Positions 28,733 to 38,010 of a stretch of DNA of 64,000 bases are shown one piece after another. The notes below the pieces were generated by a model. It saw nothing but the letters and a program-made list of their open reading frames with translations, ran no database searches and was not told the origin of the DNA. The stretch covers positions 24,589 to 88,588 of the forward strand of contig CAMYJO010000009.1 of the NCBI GenBank assembly GCA_947258755.1, given 5' to 3'. Position numbers and translations under genes: made by a program. How positions within the stretch are numbered: position 1 is the stretch's first letter; each line of letters begins with the position of its first letter. Origin of the DNA: an uncultured Gammaproteobacteria bacterium (GTDB taxonomy: Bacteria; Pseudomonadota; Gammaproteobacteria; JAADHQ01).

Positions 28733-28758
28733 ATGCCACCTTCGTGTGGCATTTTTTT
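28733..28758 (+). terminator. Rho-independent terminator after the DUF3604 gene
   Basis: ATGCCAC and GTGGCAT form a 7-bp stem with loop CTTCGT, followed by seven T residues. It lies 24 bases after the stop codon and closes the accessory region. Confidence 0.88.
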
Positions 28759-29032
28759 GGCCACAAAATCTAGATCACAACATTTATCGACGCAGAAGAC
28801 TATGTTTTGTATGTAATTGCGTCACCCTATCACTGAACATATAGCCAAGAAAGGCGTTGCCTCCATAACTGTCAGTTCTTAGCCGGCAGGGCTTAACTAC
28901 TCTTTCAAGTAAGCCGATCCTGACCAATACGACCAAACTATGCATTCATGCTTATTGGCGCCTCTACTGGATTGGTAAAAGCCGTACATTTATGAGAAAA
29001 TACAGCGCTTTATCTTAACCATTAGAGAGCCT
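28759..29032. other. Intergenic region before mfd
   Basis: No gene, tRNA or repeat was recognised. The 60 bases before mfd contain TTGGTA near 28973 and an AAAATA stretch near 28996 that could be a weak sigma-70 promoter for mfd. Confidence 0.4.
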
Positions 29033-32000
29033 GTGCACAGCGTTTCCCCATTTCACCCGGTCATTCCGAACCGCGATAAGCCCGTCGTCCATTGGGGCAA
29101 ACTGTATGGCAATAGCCCTGGCCTGCTACTGGCCTCGTGCGCACAGGAATATGATGGTTTTCTGCTCGTTGTTACCAGCGACATGGTGCAGGCCCATCGG
29201 CTTGAACATGAGCTCAAGTTCTTTCTCTCCGGGCAACAGGAAATATCCATCCTCTCCTTTCCGGACTGGGAAACCCTGCCCTATGACCTGTTTTCTCCAC
29301 ATGAAGACATTATTTCCAGGCGCCTGCAAACCCTAAGCCACCTGCCACAGTTTGCAAGAGGCATCCTGATTGTGCCGGTCGCCACATTGATGCAAAGACT
29401 GGCTCCGATCGAATATGTACAGGCTTCGACATTGGTCCTGGAGTTGGGTGACACCCTGTCCATTGCAAAAATCCGCAAGCAACTGGATAGCGCCGGTTAT
29501 CACCATGTATCGCAGGTCATGGAACACGGCGAATACACGGTGCGCGGGTCGATTCTGGATTTGTTTCCGATGGGTAGTGAACTGCCGTATCGCATCGACT
29601 TATTCGATGAGGAGATCGAGACTATCCGTAGTTTCGACCCCGATACACAAAGGACGATTAGCAATATTGACGGCATTCGCCTGCTGCCTGCAAATGAATT
29701 TCCAATGCATGAAGAGGCCATTAGCCTGTTTCGTCAGAATTACCGTAAACGCTTTGAAGGTGATCCGCAGAAAAGCACGGTTTACAGTGAGGTCAGTAAT
29801 GGTAATGTCACTGGTGGACTGGAATATTATCTGCCCTTGTTCTTTGCACAAACACGATCATTAACGGATTATCTACCCGATAGTACCGTCGTCATCAGTC
29901 TTGAAGGTGCAGAAGAGGCAACTGAGCAGTTTTGGCAACAGGTTAATCAGCGCTACGAATCACTCAGTCATGATATTGAACGACCTATCCTGAAACCGGA
30001 AGAAATCTACATCTCACCGTCTAGCGTGCTTGAGGCCTTGTCACAACTACCCCGTGCTGACCTGCAATGGTTTGAATATAGCGATGACGTCCAGCATGAC
30101 TATCCGGTCATCAACTATCAAACCTCGGCACCACCACCGCTGTTCATCCAGAACAATGCATTGGAACCGCATACAGCGCTGCTTAATTTTATTGATGGCT
30201 TTCAAGGGCGCATCTTACTGGCAGCTGAAACCACTGGCCGTCGTGAAATCATTCTGGAAATCTTACGCAAGCTGTCATTGTTTCCGACCGTGCTCGACCA
30301 TTGGCAGGACTTCTATCGCTCCGACACTGAGCTAGCCATAACCGTCGCGCCACTGGAAGAAGGACTGGTTTTACAGGAGCCGGCACTCGCCATCATTGCC
30401 GAGTCACAATTATTTGGCAGTCGCGCGGTACAAAAACGCCGCCGCAAAAAAAGCAAGACCGATGCGGAAAATATTATCCGCAATCTTACCGACCTGCACC
30501 ATGGTGACCCCGTTGTGCATGAAGAACATGGCATCGGACGTTATTTAGGGCTGCAGAAATTAAATGTAGGCAACATCGAAACAGAATTCCTGACGCTTGA
30601 ATATGCAGACGAGGCCAAACTGTATGTACCGGTCGCATCGCTGCACCTGATCAGCCGTTACTCAGGTGCGTCCGCAGAGAATGCGCCCCTGCACCGTCTG
30701 GGCAGTGATCACTGGCAGAAAGCCAAACGCAGGGCCGCAGAGCGCGCCCGCGATGTCGCCGCTGAGCTACTCGATGTCTATGCACGCCGCGCTGCCCGTA
30801 AAGGTCATAGTTACGCGCTTGACCATCAGGAATATACCCGCTTTGCCGCGGCCTTCCCTTTCGAGGAAACCCCCGACCAGCTCGCCGCGATCGACGCAGT
30901 GACCGAGGACATGAAAGCGCAACAACCGATGGACCGGGTTGTGTGTGGTGATGTCGGTTTCGGTAAAACCGAAGTGGCCATGCGCGCGACATTCATTGCC
31001 GCGCAGGCAAACCGCCAGGTCGCCATCCTGGTGCCGACTACCTTACTGGCACAACAGCATTACCAGAATTTTCTCGACCGTTTTGCCGATTGGCCGTTTA
31101 ATATCCAGGTGTTATCACGATTTCGTAGCGGCAAGGAACAGGATGACATTATCAATGATATTGAAGATGGTAAAATTGATATTGTTATCGGCACGCACAA
31201 GCTACTGCAAAAAGATATTCGCTTCAAAGACCTTGGCCTGCTGGTCATCGATGAAGAGCATCGCTTCGGTGTTCGCCAGAAGGAACGCCTGAAGTCGATC
31301 CGCTCCGAAGTGGATATCCTGACCTTGACCGCCACGCCAATTCCGCGCACCTTGAATATGTCCCTGGCCGGCCTGCGCGACCTGTCGATCATCGCCACAG
31401 CACCCACTGAACGCGTGGCGATCAAAACCTTTGTATCCGAATGGGTAGATAACCTGCTGGTCGAGGCCTTCTTACGTGAAATAAAACGCGGCGGTCAGGT
31501 CTACTTCCTGCATAATGAAGTCTCCACTATCGACAAAATCGCCAACCAAGTAGAACAGTTGGTGCCACAGGCCAAGGTTGCCATCGCGCATGGGCAGATG
31601 CGCGAACGCGAGCTGGAACAGGTCATGCTGGATTTCTATCATCAGAAATTCAATGTCCTGGTGTGCACGACGATCATCGAAAGCGGTATCGACGTCCCGT
31701 CAGCCAATACCATCGTCATCAACCGTGCTGATAAACTCGGTCTGGCGCAACTACATCAGCTACGTGGGCGTGTCGGCAGATCGCATCACCGCGCCTATGC
31801 CTATCTACTGATACCGGGTCGTAAAAGTATTACTGCCGATGCACTCAAACGTCTGGAGGCGATTGAATCACTGGAGAACCTCGGCGCCGGCTTCATGTTG
31901 GCGACACATGATCTGGAAATCAGGGGTGCCGGCGAACTCCTCGGTGAAGGCCAGAGCGGACAGATACATGAGGTCGGCTTTACCCTTTATACTGAACTGC

Positions 32001-32503
32001 TGGAACGGGCCGTCGAGGCGATGAAATCCGGAGAAGAACCGGACCTCGAAAAACCACTGGATCATGGGCCTGAAATCGACCTGCAAATACCGACACTGAT
32101 ACCCGAGGACTACCTACCGGATATTCACAGCCGCCTGGTATTGTACAAGCGTATCGCCAGTGCAGCCGACAAGGAGCAGTTAAAAGACATCCAGGTTGAG
32201 ATGATTGATCGATTTGGACTGTTACCACCATCTGTCAAGAACCTGATCAGTATCACCGAGCTCAAGACCCATGCAGCCTCGATGGGCATCACCAAGATTG
32301 ATGTCGGCGATAAGGGTGGGCGCCTACTGTTTAATGACAATCCGAATATAAACCCGATCAATATCATTAAACTCATTCAGGAAAAACCTGATATTTATAA
32401 GCTTGATGGTAAAAATAAGCTTCGCTTTTACATGTCATTAGAGGATAATGACAAGCGATTCCAGGCGGTAATGGAATTACTGGAGCTGCTGCAGGCGGCA
32501 TAA
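29033..32503 (+). CDS. mfd: Transcription-repair coupling factor Mfd
   Basis: Mfd removes RNA polymerase stalled at DNA damage and recruits UvrA. The 1156-residue product has the full domain order: UvrB-like N-terminus (SFPDWETLPYD, HGEYTVRGSILDLFP), the RNA-polymerase-interacting CarD-like domain near residue 490 (GDPVVHEEHGIGRY), then the RecG-like motor with GDVGFGKTEVA, VIDEEHRFGV and LTATPIPRTLNM. The C-terminal TRCF domain is also present. The start is GTG 29033. csiV follows 31 bases downstream on the same strand. Confidence 0.98.
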   Translation: MHSVSPFHPVIPNRDKPVVHWGKLYGNSPGLLLASCAQEYDGFLLVVTSDMVQAHRLEHELKFFLSGQQEISILSFPDWETLPYDLFSPHEDIISRRLQTLSHLPQFARGILIVPVATLMQRLAPIEYVQASTLVLELGDTLSIAKIRKQLDSAGYHHVSQVMEHGEYTVRGSILDLFPMGSELPYRIDLFDEEIETIRSFDPDTQRTISNIDGIRLLPANEFPMHEEAISLFRQNYRKRFEGDPQKSTVYSEVSNGNVTGGLEYYLPLFFAQTRSLTDYLPDSTVVISLEGAEEATEQFWQQVNQRYESLSHDIERPILKPEEIYISPSSVLEALSQLPRADLQWFEYSDDVQHDYPVINYQTSAPPPLFIQNNALEPHTALLNFIDGFQGRILLAAETTGRREIILEILRKLSLFPTVLDHWQDFYRSDTELAITVAPLEEGLVLQEPALAIIAESQLFGSRAVQKRRRKKSKTDAENIIRNLTDLHHGDPVVHEEHGIGRYLGLQKLNVGNIETEFLTLEYADEAKLYVPVASLHLISRYSGASAENAPLHRLGSDHWQKAKRRAAERARDVAAELLDVYARRAARKGHSYALDHQEYTRFAAAFPFEETPDQLAAIDAVTEDMKAQQPMDRVVCGDVGFGKTEVAMRATFIAAQANRQVAILVPTTLLAQQHYQNFLDRFADWPFNIQVLSRFRSGKEQDDIINDIEDGKIDIVIGTHKLLQKDIRFKDLGLLVIDEEHRFGVRQKERLKSIRSEVDILTLTATPIPRTLNMSLAGLRDLSIIATAPTERVAIKTFVSEWVDNLLVEAFLREIKRGGQVYFLHNEVSTIDKIANQVEQLVPQAKVAIAHGQMRERELEQVMLDFYHQKFNVLVCTTIIESGIDVPSANTIVINRADKLGLAQLHQLRGRVGRSHHRAYAYLLIPGRKSITADALKRLEAIESLENLGAGFMLATHDLEIRGAGELLGEGQSGQIHEVGFTLYTELLERAVEAMKSGEEPDLEKPLDHGPEIDLQIPTLIPEDYLPDIHSRLVLYKRIASAADKEQLKDIQVEMIDRFGLLPPSVKNLISITELKTHAASMGITKIDVGDKGGRLLFNDNPNINPINIIKLIQEKPDIYKLDGKNKLRFYMSLEDNDKRFQAVMELLELLQAA

Positions 32504-32534
32504 CCATCTTCATCGCTAACGTACAGTAAACGAC

Positions 32535-33251
32535 ATGACTTTTAAAAACGTATTCGCACTATCAATACTTTGCCTAATGGCATCCTTGGCCAACTCTGCA
32601 CAGGCCAGGCAGTATCGATTTGAAATTATCGTATTTGAATACAATAAAAATCAATACACCGATAGCGAAACATGGCCGACCAGCCCCGGTGAACCCGATT
32701 TCGGTAACAGCCTGTCTTATATTTATGGAAGTAGCTACCGTTCAGGTTCAGCCGTCAACCGACGTGGCTATACGTTCAGGCAGCTGAAACCTGGCCAGCT
32801 GGAATTGAAAAAGGAAGCAAGCGCCATCAAACGTTCATCCAGCAGAAAATTACTGCTGCACACCGGCTGGATTCAAAATATGCACTCAGAAAAGAAGGCA
32901 CGGCCTATCGCGATCAAGATCGGCAAGGAATTTACCAGCCTGGAGACAGGTGGCATCAATCAGTTCAGCCAATTCCAGACGCCGCAATCTTCATCCGCTC
33001 GCCATAAACAACTGGAGGGTACGATCAAGATATCCATCAGTCGCTATTTACATGTCTGGTCCGACCTCATCTTCCGTCGACCCAGCGCCGCCGGTACCTC
33101 TAACGACGCCGCATACTCGACTGTACGTGCCTTCCGTTATCAGGACCACAGACGCATGCGCAGTAAAGAACTTCACTACATCGATAATCCGAGTTTCGGC
33201 ATGTTGATTTATGCCCTACCGATCAAGCCCGCCAAGAAAGCAAGCGAATAA
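32535..33251 (+). CDS. csiV: CsiV-family periplasmic protein
   Basis: In Vibrio and related bacteria CsiV is a peptidoglycan-associated protein needed for lytic or endopeptidase-related cell-wall functions. The 238-residue product has a signal peptide ending near ANSAQA and begins the mature part with RQYRFEIIVFEYN, the hallmark opening of the family. LLLHTGWIQ and the C-terminal MRSKELHYIDNPSFGMLIY are also typical. Position directly after mfd supports the call, since csiV-like genes often sit there. The gene is convergent with the MTI phosphorylase gene, with 15 bases between stops. Confidence 0.75.
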   Translation: MTFKNVFALSILCLMASLANSAQARQYRFEIIVFEYNKNQYTDSETWPTSPGEPDFGNSLSYIYGSSYRSGSAVNRRGYTFRQLKPGQLELKKEASAIKRSSSRKLLLHTGWIQNMHSEKKARPIAIKIGKEFTSLETGGINQFSQFQTPQSSSARHKQLEGTIKISISRYLHVWSDLIFRRPSAAGTSNDAAYSTVRAFRYQDHRRMRSKELHYIDNPSFGMLIYALPIKPAKKASE

Positions 33252-33266
33252 CGTACAACAATGTAC

Positions 33267-34004
33267 TTACAAGCGCGGTAACGCATACTCCAGTAAGGCG
33301 CGCACACTATCCATACCAGACTTCAGGTTTTGTTCAATCTCCTGCATGGTGATGATAGCACCATCAATGCCTGCGGCCTTGTTGGATACTACGGCACAAC
33401 AGGCATAACAAAGCTCCAGTTCACGCGCCAGCGCCGCCTCGGGCATACCGGTCATACCCACTATAGCACCACCATCATTGGCCAGGCGTCGGATTTCAGC
33501 GGCGGTCTCCAGTCTCGGCCCCTGGGTCGCCGCGTAGACGCCTTCAGTGACTGGATCAAGCTGTGCCTGTCGCGCACCTGCAATCAGTTGCTCGCGTAAG
33601 CTTTCACAGTATGGGTAGGTAAAATCTATATGCCTGACATCCTGGTGGCCTTCAAAATAAGTACTCTCCCGGGACCAGGTATAGTCTATAATTTGATCGG
33701 GTATAACAATCCGGCCTGGTTGCGTATCTTCTCGAATACCACCAACAGCAGCAACGGCAATGACATTACTGGCTTCAACTTCTTTCAGTGCCCACAGGTT
33801 CGCTCGATAGTTCACTTGGTGTGGCGGAATCGTATGGCCACTTCCATGGCGCGCAAGAAAGACGACACTGCAACCACAGATCTCTCCAAACACCAGTGGC
33901 GAAGAAGGCTGGCCATAAGGCGTATTCACCATTTGCCGATGGGTGATGGTTAAACCCTTCAGAGAATTTAGTCCGGTTCCACCAATGATTGCGATATTCG
34001 TCAA
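33267..34004 (-). CDS. S-methyl-5'-thioinosine phosphorylase (MTAP family)
   Basis: The enzyme splits methylthioinosine with phosphate to hypoxanthine and methylthioribose 1-phosphate. The 245-residue product has the family motifs IAIIGGTGLNSL, ARHGSGHTIPPHQVNYRANLWAL, TQGPRLETAAEIRR and GMTGMPEAALARE. Its short length and lineage favour MTI over MTA as substrate, as in Pseudomonas aeruginosa PA3004, but the sequence alone does not prove this. It starts at TTG 34004; no ATG or GTG fits the family N-terminus. It lies 28 bases after the hypoxanthine phosphoribosyltransferase gene, which uses the hypoxanthine it releases. Confidence 0.85.
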   Translation of the reverse strand: MTNIAIIGGTGLNSLKGLTITHRQMVNTPYGQPSSPLVFGEICGCSVVFLARHGSGHTIPPHQVNYRANLWALKEVEASNVIAVAAVGGIREDTQPGRIVIPDQIIDYTWSRESTYFEGHQDVRHIDFTYPYCESLREQLIAGARQAQLDPVTEGVYAATQGPRLETAAEIRRLANDGGAIVGMTGMPEAALARELELCYACCAVVSNKAAGIDGAIITMQEIEQNLKSGMDSVRALLEYALPRL

Positions 34005-34032
34005 GTGTCTACTGCGCCTCTCTAATCAAGTC

Positions 34033-34584
34033 TCAATCATCGACCGCATATATTCCAGCGGCATTTCTGAGATAGCCTTTGTAATCCATGCCATAGCCAA
34101 ACACATATACATCTTCAATTTGCAAACCGACAAAATCGGCATGTTGACAGCCCGATTTACGCGCATGCTCTTTCTCGACTAACACACAGCTATATATTGC
34201 GGCAGCATTCTCAGCGTTACAATAGTCCAAAATACTTTGCAGGGTTATGCCTTCATCGAGAATATCATCAATGACAAGTACAGTCCTGCCACTTAGGGAA
34301 TGCTGAGGTTCTACCGTCCAGTCAAGTTCAGCGCCTTGAGTCTTGCCACGGTAGCGCGAGGCGTGCAGATAATCGACATGCAAAGGAAAATCCAGGCGTG
34401 TCAACAAATGGCCTGCGACGATCAGACCGCCATTCATGACCGTAATGATCACTGGATTACTCGCACTCAGCTTATCGCTAATATCCACAGCCAGGCGGTC
34501 CAGCGCCTGTTGCACCTGCTCATTAGTATAAAGGCATCTTGCCCTGCTCCGGACTTCGGAGGCTTGCTCTGCGGTAATAGTCAT
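34033..34584 (-). CDS. Hypoxanthine-guanine phosphoribosyltransferase
   Basis: This enzyme converts hypoxanthine or guanine with PRPP to IMP or GMP. The 183-residue product is a type I PRTase with the PRPP-binding loop VLVIDDILDEGITL near residue 99, the PPi loop region VITVMNGGLIVAGHLL, and a C-terminal VFGYGMDYKGYLRN, the usual purine-binding end. ATG 34584 shares one base with the DsrE-like gene's stop. Together with the downstream MTI phosphorylase it makes a complete salvage step from methylthioinosine to IMP. Confidence 0.9.
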   Translation of the reverse strand: MTITAEQASEVRSRARCLYTNEQVQQALDRLAVDISDKLSASNPVIITVMNGGLIVAGHLLTRLDFPLHVDYLHASRYRGKTQGAELDWTVEPQHSLSGRTVLVIDDILDEGITLQSILDYCNAENAAAIYSCVLVEKEHARKSGCQHADFVGLQIEDVYVFGYGMDYKGYLRNAAGIYAVDD

Positions 34585-34955
34585 TAATAGGTAAAGGTCA
34601 CTGTGCCATCGGACATGGCCTCACTGATTACATAGGCCGAGCCTATCGTTTCAGTAACTTCGGGTATCAGGTTGTCGCCCCATAAATCAAGAGTCGGCGT
34701 ACAAACCTTGAATACCACGCCTGCCTCATAGGCTTCTTTCATGTAATCATACACTGAACGGGTGTTTCCCATATGTAAGAAAATTTTCTCTGCAATTCCC
34801 ACTTTTGCCAGCTCGCCAGCGCGACCTGTCAGGATTACTTCCACTTCGTAGTCCATCGAAGCTGCTACCGTCGCCTGAAAAAAAGGCGCACCTAATTCAC
34901 TTGGGTTTGCAGGGTCTGTATTTACCATCACTATAACAAGCTTGTCGGCCATCAT
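34584..34955 (-). CDS. DsrE/DsrF-like family protein
   Basis: The 123-residue cytoplasmic protein resembles the DsrE/YchN fold: KLVIVMVNTDPANPSELGAPFFQA at the N-terminus, YEVEVILTGRAGELAKVG in the middle, and VFKVCTPTLDLWGDNL, in which a Cys sits where DsrE-like proteins place their sulfur-carrying residue. Whether it carries sulfur is not known. ATG 34955 has GAGG five bases upstream. The stop overlaps the next gene's ATG, so it is in one transcript with the phosphoribosyltransferase gene. Confidence 0.65.
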   Translation of the reverse strand: MMADKLVIVMVNTDPANPSELGAPFFQATVAASMDYEVEVILTGRAGELAKVGIAEKIFLHMGNTRSVYDYMKEAYEAGVVFKVCTPTLDLWGDNLIPEVTETIGSAYVISEAMSDGTVTFTY

Positions 34956-34974
34956 CAAACCTCACTGTTGTCGT

Positions 34975-36084
34975 TTAGTTTTCTTCATTCATAGCAATAC
35001 GTATATTATCCGGGATATGCATCGTCGAGGTCGGAAAGGCAGATTCCGCGCCTTCATCCTCGATAATTTGAAGAATCTTCAACAATACATCCTGTTTGAT
35101 TTCATGAAACCTGACCCAGTTAGTTGTATGGGTGAAAGTATAAACAAAGAAATCCAGCGAGGATGGTGCGAATTTATTAAAATTGACGATCATGGTCTGC
35201 TGTTTGTCAATTTCATTATGCTCGGACAGCATCGCTTTCACTTTTGTGATGATCGCGGCCATTTTCGAAGCGTCATCGTAACGAATACCAATGGTTTCAT
35301 AAATCCGTCGGTGCGTCATCCTCGATGGATTTTCCACCGCGATACTGGTAAAGGTAGAATTGGGAATATACAGCGGGCGCTTATCAAAAGTACGTATGCG
35401 TGTCAGCCGCCAACCGATAGCTTCTACCGTGCCTTCGATATCACGATCAGGGGAACGCACCCAGTCACCCACCGCAAAGGGGCGGTCCATATAGACCATC
35501 AAACCACCAAAGAAATTGGCGAGCAAATCCTTGGCGGCAAAACCGATCGCAATACCACCGATACCGCCAAATGCGAGCACACCGGAAATACTATAGCCCA
35601 TGGTTTGCAGCGCAACCAGGCCGGCCGTGATCAGGATCGAGATGCGAACCAACTTGGCAATAGCATCCACGGTGGTCAGATCGATCTCTTTTTCAGCGTC
35701 ACGGGAATAAGCAATTATATTTTCCTCGACACGTCTGGCGAAACGTATCAGGAACCAGGTAATAACGATGATCACACCAACATCCCGTATTGGCCCGATT
35801 GCTTCAAATATCACTGCTTTGGTTTGTGCTTGTACAATTTCAGCAGCAAAAGCGATACCCAGTATCCATATCAATACAGACAAAGGCTTTTTAATGGCAT
35901 CAACCAGCGAGTCGTCCCATGGATTACGCGTCGTCTCCAGCTTTTTCTGCAGTCGCAGTAGAATTTTCCTAACTACATAGTTCAGTAATAATGCCAGAAA
36001 AATAACCACAAAGACCTGAACGACCCAGTCTCCTCCGGCCTTCACCCAGGCAACAAAACTGTCCCAGTACTTCACTATATCCAT
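34975..36084 (-). CDS. MscS-family mechanosensitive ion channel
   Basis: The 369-residue inner-membrane protein has about four N-terminal hydrophobic segments, then the MscS pore helix and beta domain: GGIGGIAIGFAAKDLLANFFGG, followed by YMDRPFAVGDWVRS and GTVEAIGWRLTRIRTFD. The C-terminal alpha/beta portion ends near HIPDNIRIAMNEEN. The length is close to YnaI/YbdG-type channels and greater than MscS itself. It lets ions out when membrane tension rises. It lies 19 bases before the DsrE-like gene in the same minus-strand run. Confidence 0.9.
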   Translation of the reverse strand: MDIVKYWDSFVAWVKAGGDWVVQVFVVIFLALLLNYVVRKILLRLQKKLETTRNPWDDSLVDAIKKPLSVLIWILGIAFAAEIVQAQTKAVIFEAIGPIRDVGVIIVITWFLIRFARRVEENIIAYSRDAEKEIDLTTVDAIAKLVRISILITAGLVALQTMGYSISGVLAFGGIGGIAIGFAAKDLLANFFGGLMVYMDRPFAVGDWVRSPDRDIEGTVEAIGWRLTRIRTFDKRPLYIPNSTFTSIAVENPSRMTHRRIYETIGIRYDDASKMAAIITKVKAMLSEHNEIDKQQTMIVNFNKFAPSSLDFFVYTFTHTTNWVRFHEIKQDVLLKILQIIEDEGAESAFPTSTMHIPDNIRIAMNEEN

Positions 36085-36145
36085 TTTAATCTCTCGATAT
36101 TTTGCGTTTATTAAAAATAACCATGCTTATTTAATTTATTCATCG

Positions 36146-37195
36146 CTACTCGATATCCATGTCCAGCAGTGGCTCCAGATCATACTCTTTAATGAGCTCA
36201 ACCGCCGCTTTCCATTCTTCGCTCTGATGCAACTGCTGCCAATCGGTCTCATGTCTGCCATGCATGCGCACAAGTCGTAAATGACTGACTGGATTGTCCA
36301 GCTCGGCAAGATTTTCCAGGACCTCATCGCGGCCTTCGATATTATTACACACCAACACCATATCACAGCCCGCCTGCATGGCCTGGCGCGCACGCTCGGC
36401 ATAGCCACCTATGCTATGTGCAGCGACCATACTCAGGTCGTCACTGAATACCGCACCGTGAAAACCCATTTGATTACGTAAAATATCCTGAATCCAGACC
36501 TGCGAAAAACTGGCCGGTTTATCGTCTACTTGTGGATAGATGACATGGGCCATCATCATCGCAGCCATATCATAGTGAATCATCCTTTCGAAGGATAACA
36601 GGTCATCATTAACAAGATCGACAAAAGGTCGATCATCAATCGGTAAATCCGTATGCGAATCGGCCTGCACCGCGCCGTGGCCGGGAAAATGCTTGCCGGT
36701 CGCTGACATCCCGGCCTTACGCATGCCGGTCATATACGAATGTGCCAGATCGGCGACAACCTCGGCCGAACGATGGAAGGCGCGATCACCAATGACCGTA
36801 CTGACACCATAATCCAGATCCAGTACCGGGGCGAAACTGATATCGACTCCCAGCGCCAGTAACTCTGAGGCCATCAGCCAGCCAGTGGCCTCGGAGCATC
36901 GGCGTGCATATTTCGGGTTGTCCTGATAGAGCTGACCAAGACGTGACACCGGCGGCAAGCGGACGAAGTCGTCACGAAAACGCTGTACCCGACCACCCTC
37001 CTGGTCGACGGCAACCAACAGACGCGGTGAGCGAATCTGATGGATGTCTTCAATCAGTGCGCGTACCTGCTCGACAGACTGATAATTTCTACTGAACAGG
37101 ATGACGCCTCCGACCATCGGATGAGCCAGCATTTCGCGCTCTTCTGCGCTCATACTCAGACCCTGTAAATCGACCATAACAGGCCCTAATGACAT
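36146..37195 (-). CDS. nagZ: Beta-N-acetylhexosaminidase NagZ
   Basis: NagZ removes N-acetylglucosamine from anhydromuropeptides in the cytoplasm during cell-wall recycling and, in many species, generates the inducers of AmpC. The 349-residue GH3 enzyme has LLVAVDQEGGRVQRF near 60, GVDISFAPVLDL, the catalytic loop TGKHFPGHGAVQADSH and FSDDLSM. It starts two bases after the stop of the ABC permease gene, with AGGAGAGG upstream, so it is translationally coupled to the transporter. The catalytic loop and length are those of functional NagZ. Confidence 0.95.
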   Translation of the reverse strand: MSLGPVMVDLQGLSMSAEEREMLAHPMVGGVILFSRNYQSVEQVRALIEDIHQIRSPRLLVAVDQEGGRVQRFRDDFVRLPPVSRLGQLYQDNPKYARRCSEATGWLMASELLALGVDISFAPVLDLDYGVSTVIGDRAFHRSAEVVADLAHSYMTGMRKAGMSATGKHFPGHGAVQADSHTDLPIDDRPFVDLVNDDLLSFERMIHYDMAAMMMAHVIYPQVDDKPASFSQVWIQDILRNQMGFHGAVFSDDLSMVAAHSIGGYAERARQAMQAGCDMVLVCNNIEGRDEVLENLAELDNPVSHLRLVRMHGRHETDWQQLHQSEEWKAAVELIKEYDLEPLLDMDIE

Positions 37196-37197
37196 AG

Positions 37198-38010
37198 CTA
37201 AGCCTCTCCTTTAATAGATTGTGCGCGCACATCAAGACGATCACGCAAACGATCGCCTGCCAGGTTAACGGCCAATACCACCGTCATCAGGGCCAGGCCC
37301 GGTGCCAGGACCAGATGTGGCGCGACCAGCATATAACGGGTACCGTCACGAATCATACTACCCCAGGATGCATCCGGCGCCTGCACCCCAAGACCTAAAA
37401 AAGACAGGCCTGCCTCGGCAATGACCACAGAGGCAATGCCGAACGTTGCCTCCACCAATAATGGCGCACTGATCAACGGGATCAGGTGCTGAAAAATAAT
37501 TTTGCGCTGACGGCTACCCAGGGCCTGTGCTGCCTGTACATGTTCACGTTGCTTGACTGACAGGGTCTGCGCCCTGGCCAAGCGTGCAAACCCGACCCAG
37601 CCAACCACCGACAGGGCAATAATAACATTATCAATACCCGGACCCATGATACCCGCCAGGGCAATGGCCAACAGGATACCTGGAAAAGCCAGAAAAATAT
37701 CGATCAAACGCACAATCACCAGATCGAACATGCCACCCAGATAGGCGCTCATTGTGCCAATAATGGTGCCGATAATCACGGAAAACCCGATTACAGTCAG
37801 TGCGACAATGCAGGAAGTATAGGAACCTGCCAGCAGGCGTTCAAGTACGGGACGACCTAGATCATCATGGCCAAACCAATGTTGCCATGACGGGCCATTC
37901 AGGATCGACTCGAGCTGCACCCCGCTGATGTCCAGTGACAACCACTGGCTGGCTATTGATCCCAGCACCCAGATAATTACCACCCACAATGACAAGCCGT
38001 ATTGGTTCAT
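37198..38010 (-). CDS. Peptide-type ABC transporter permease (DppC family)
   Basis: The 270-residue inner-membrane permease belongs to the DppC/OppC family: GPSWQHWFGHDDLGRPVLERLLAG near the N-terminus, and the EAA loop region RAQTLSVKQREHVQAAQALGSRQRK. AEAGLSFLGLGVQAPDASWG is the usual C-terminal family motif. Its ATG overlaps the stop of the DppB-type gene by four bases, and its stop is two bases before nagZ. No ABC ATPase gene is present in the cluster, so the energy source must come from elsewhere. Confidence 0.9.
   Translation of the reverse strand: MNQYGLSLWVVIIWVLGSIASQWLSLDISGVQLESILNGPSWQHWFGHDDLGRPVLERLLAGSYTSCIVALTVIGFSVIIGTIIGTMSAYLGGMFDLVIVRLIDIFLAFPGILLAIALAGIMGPGIDNVIIALSVVGWVGFARLARAQTLSVKQREHVQAAQALGSRQRKIIFQHLIPLISAPLLVEATFGIASVVIAEAGLSFLGLGVQAPDASWGSMIRDGTRYMLVAPHLVLAPGLALMTVVLAVNLAGDRLRDRLDVRAQSIKGEA

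Noticed and set aside
34942..35961. 339-codon plus-strand frame opposite the MscS-family gene
   Set aside because: It is the shadow of the MscS gene in the complementary strand. The product has low-complexity, unlikely composition and no RBS, while the minus-strand protein has clear MscS motifs.
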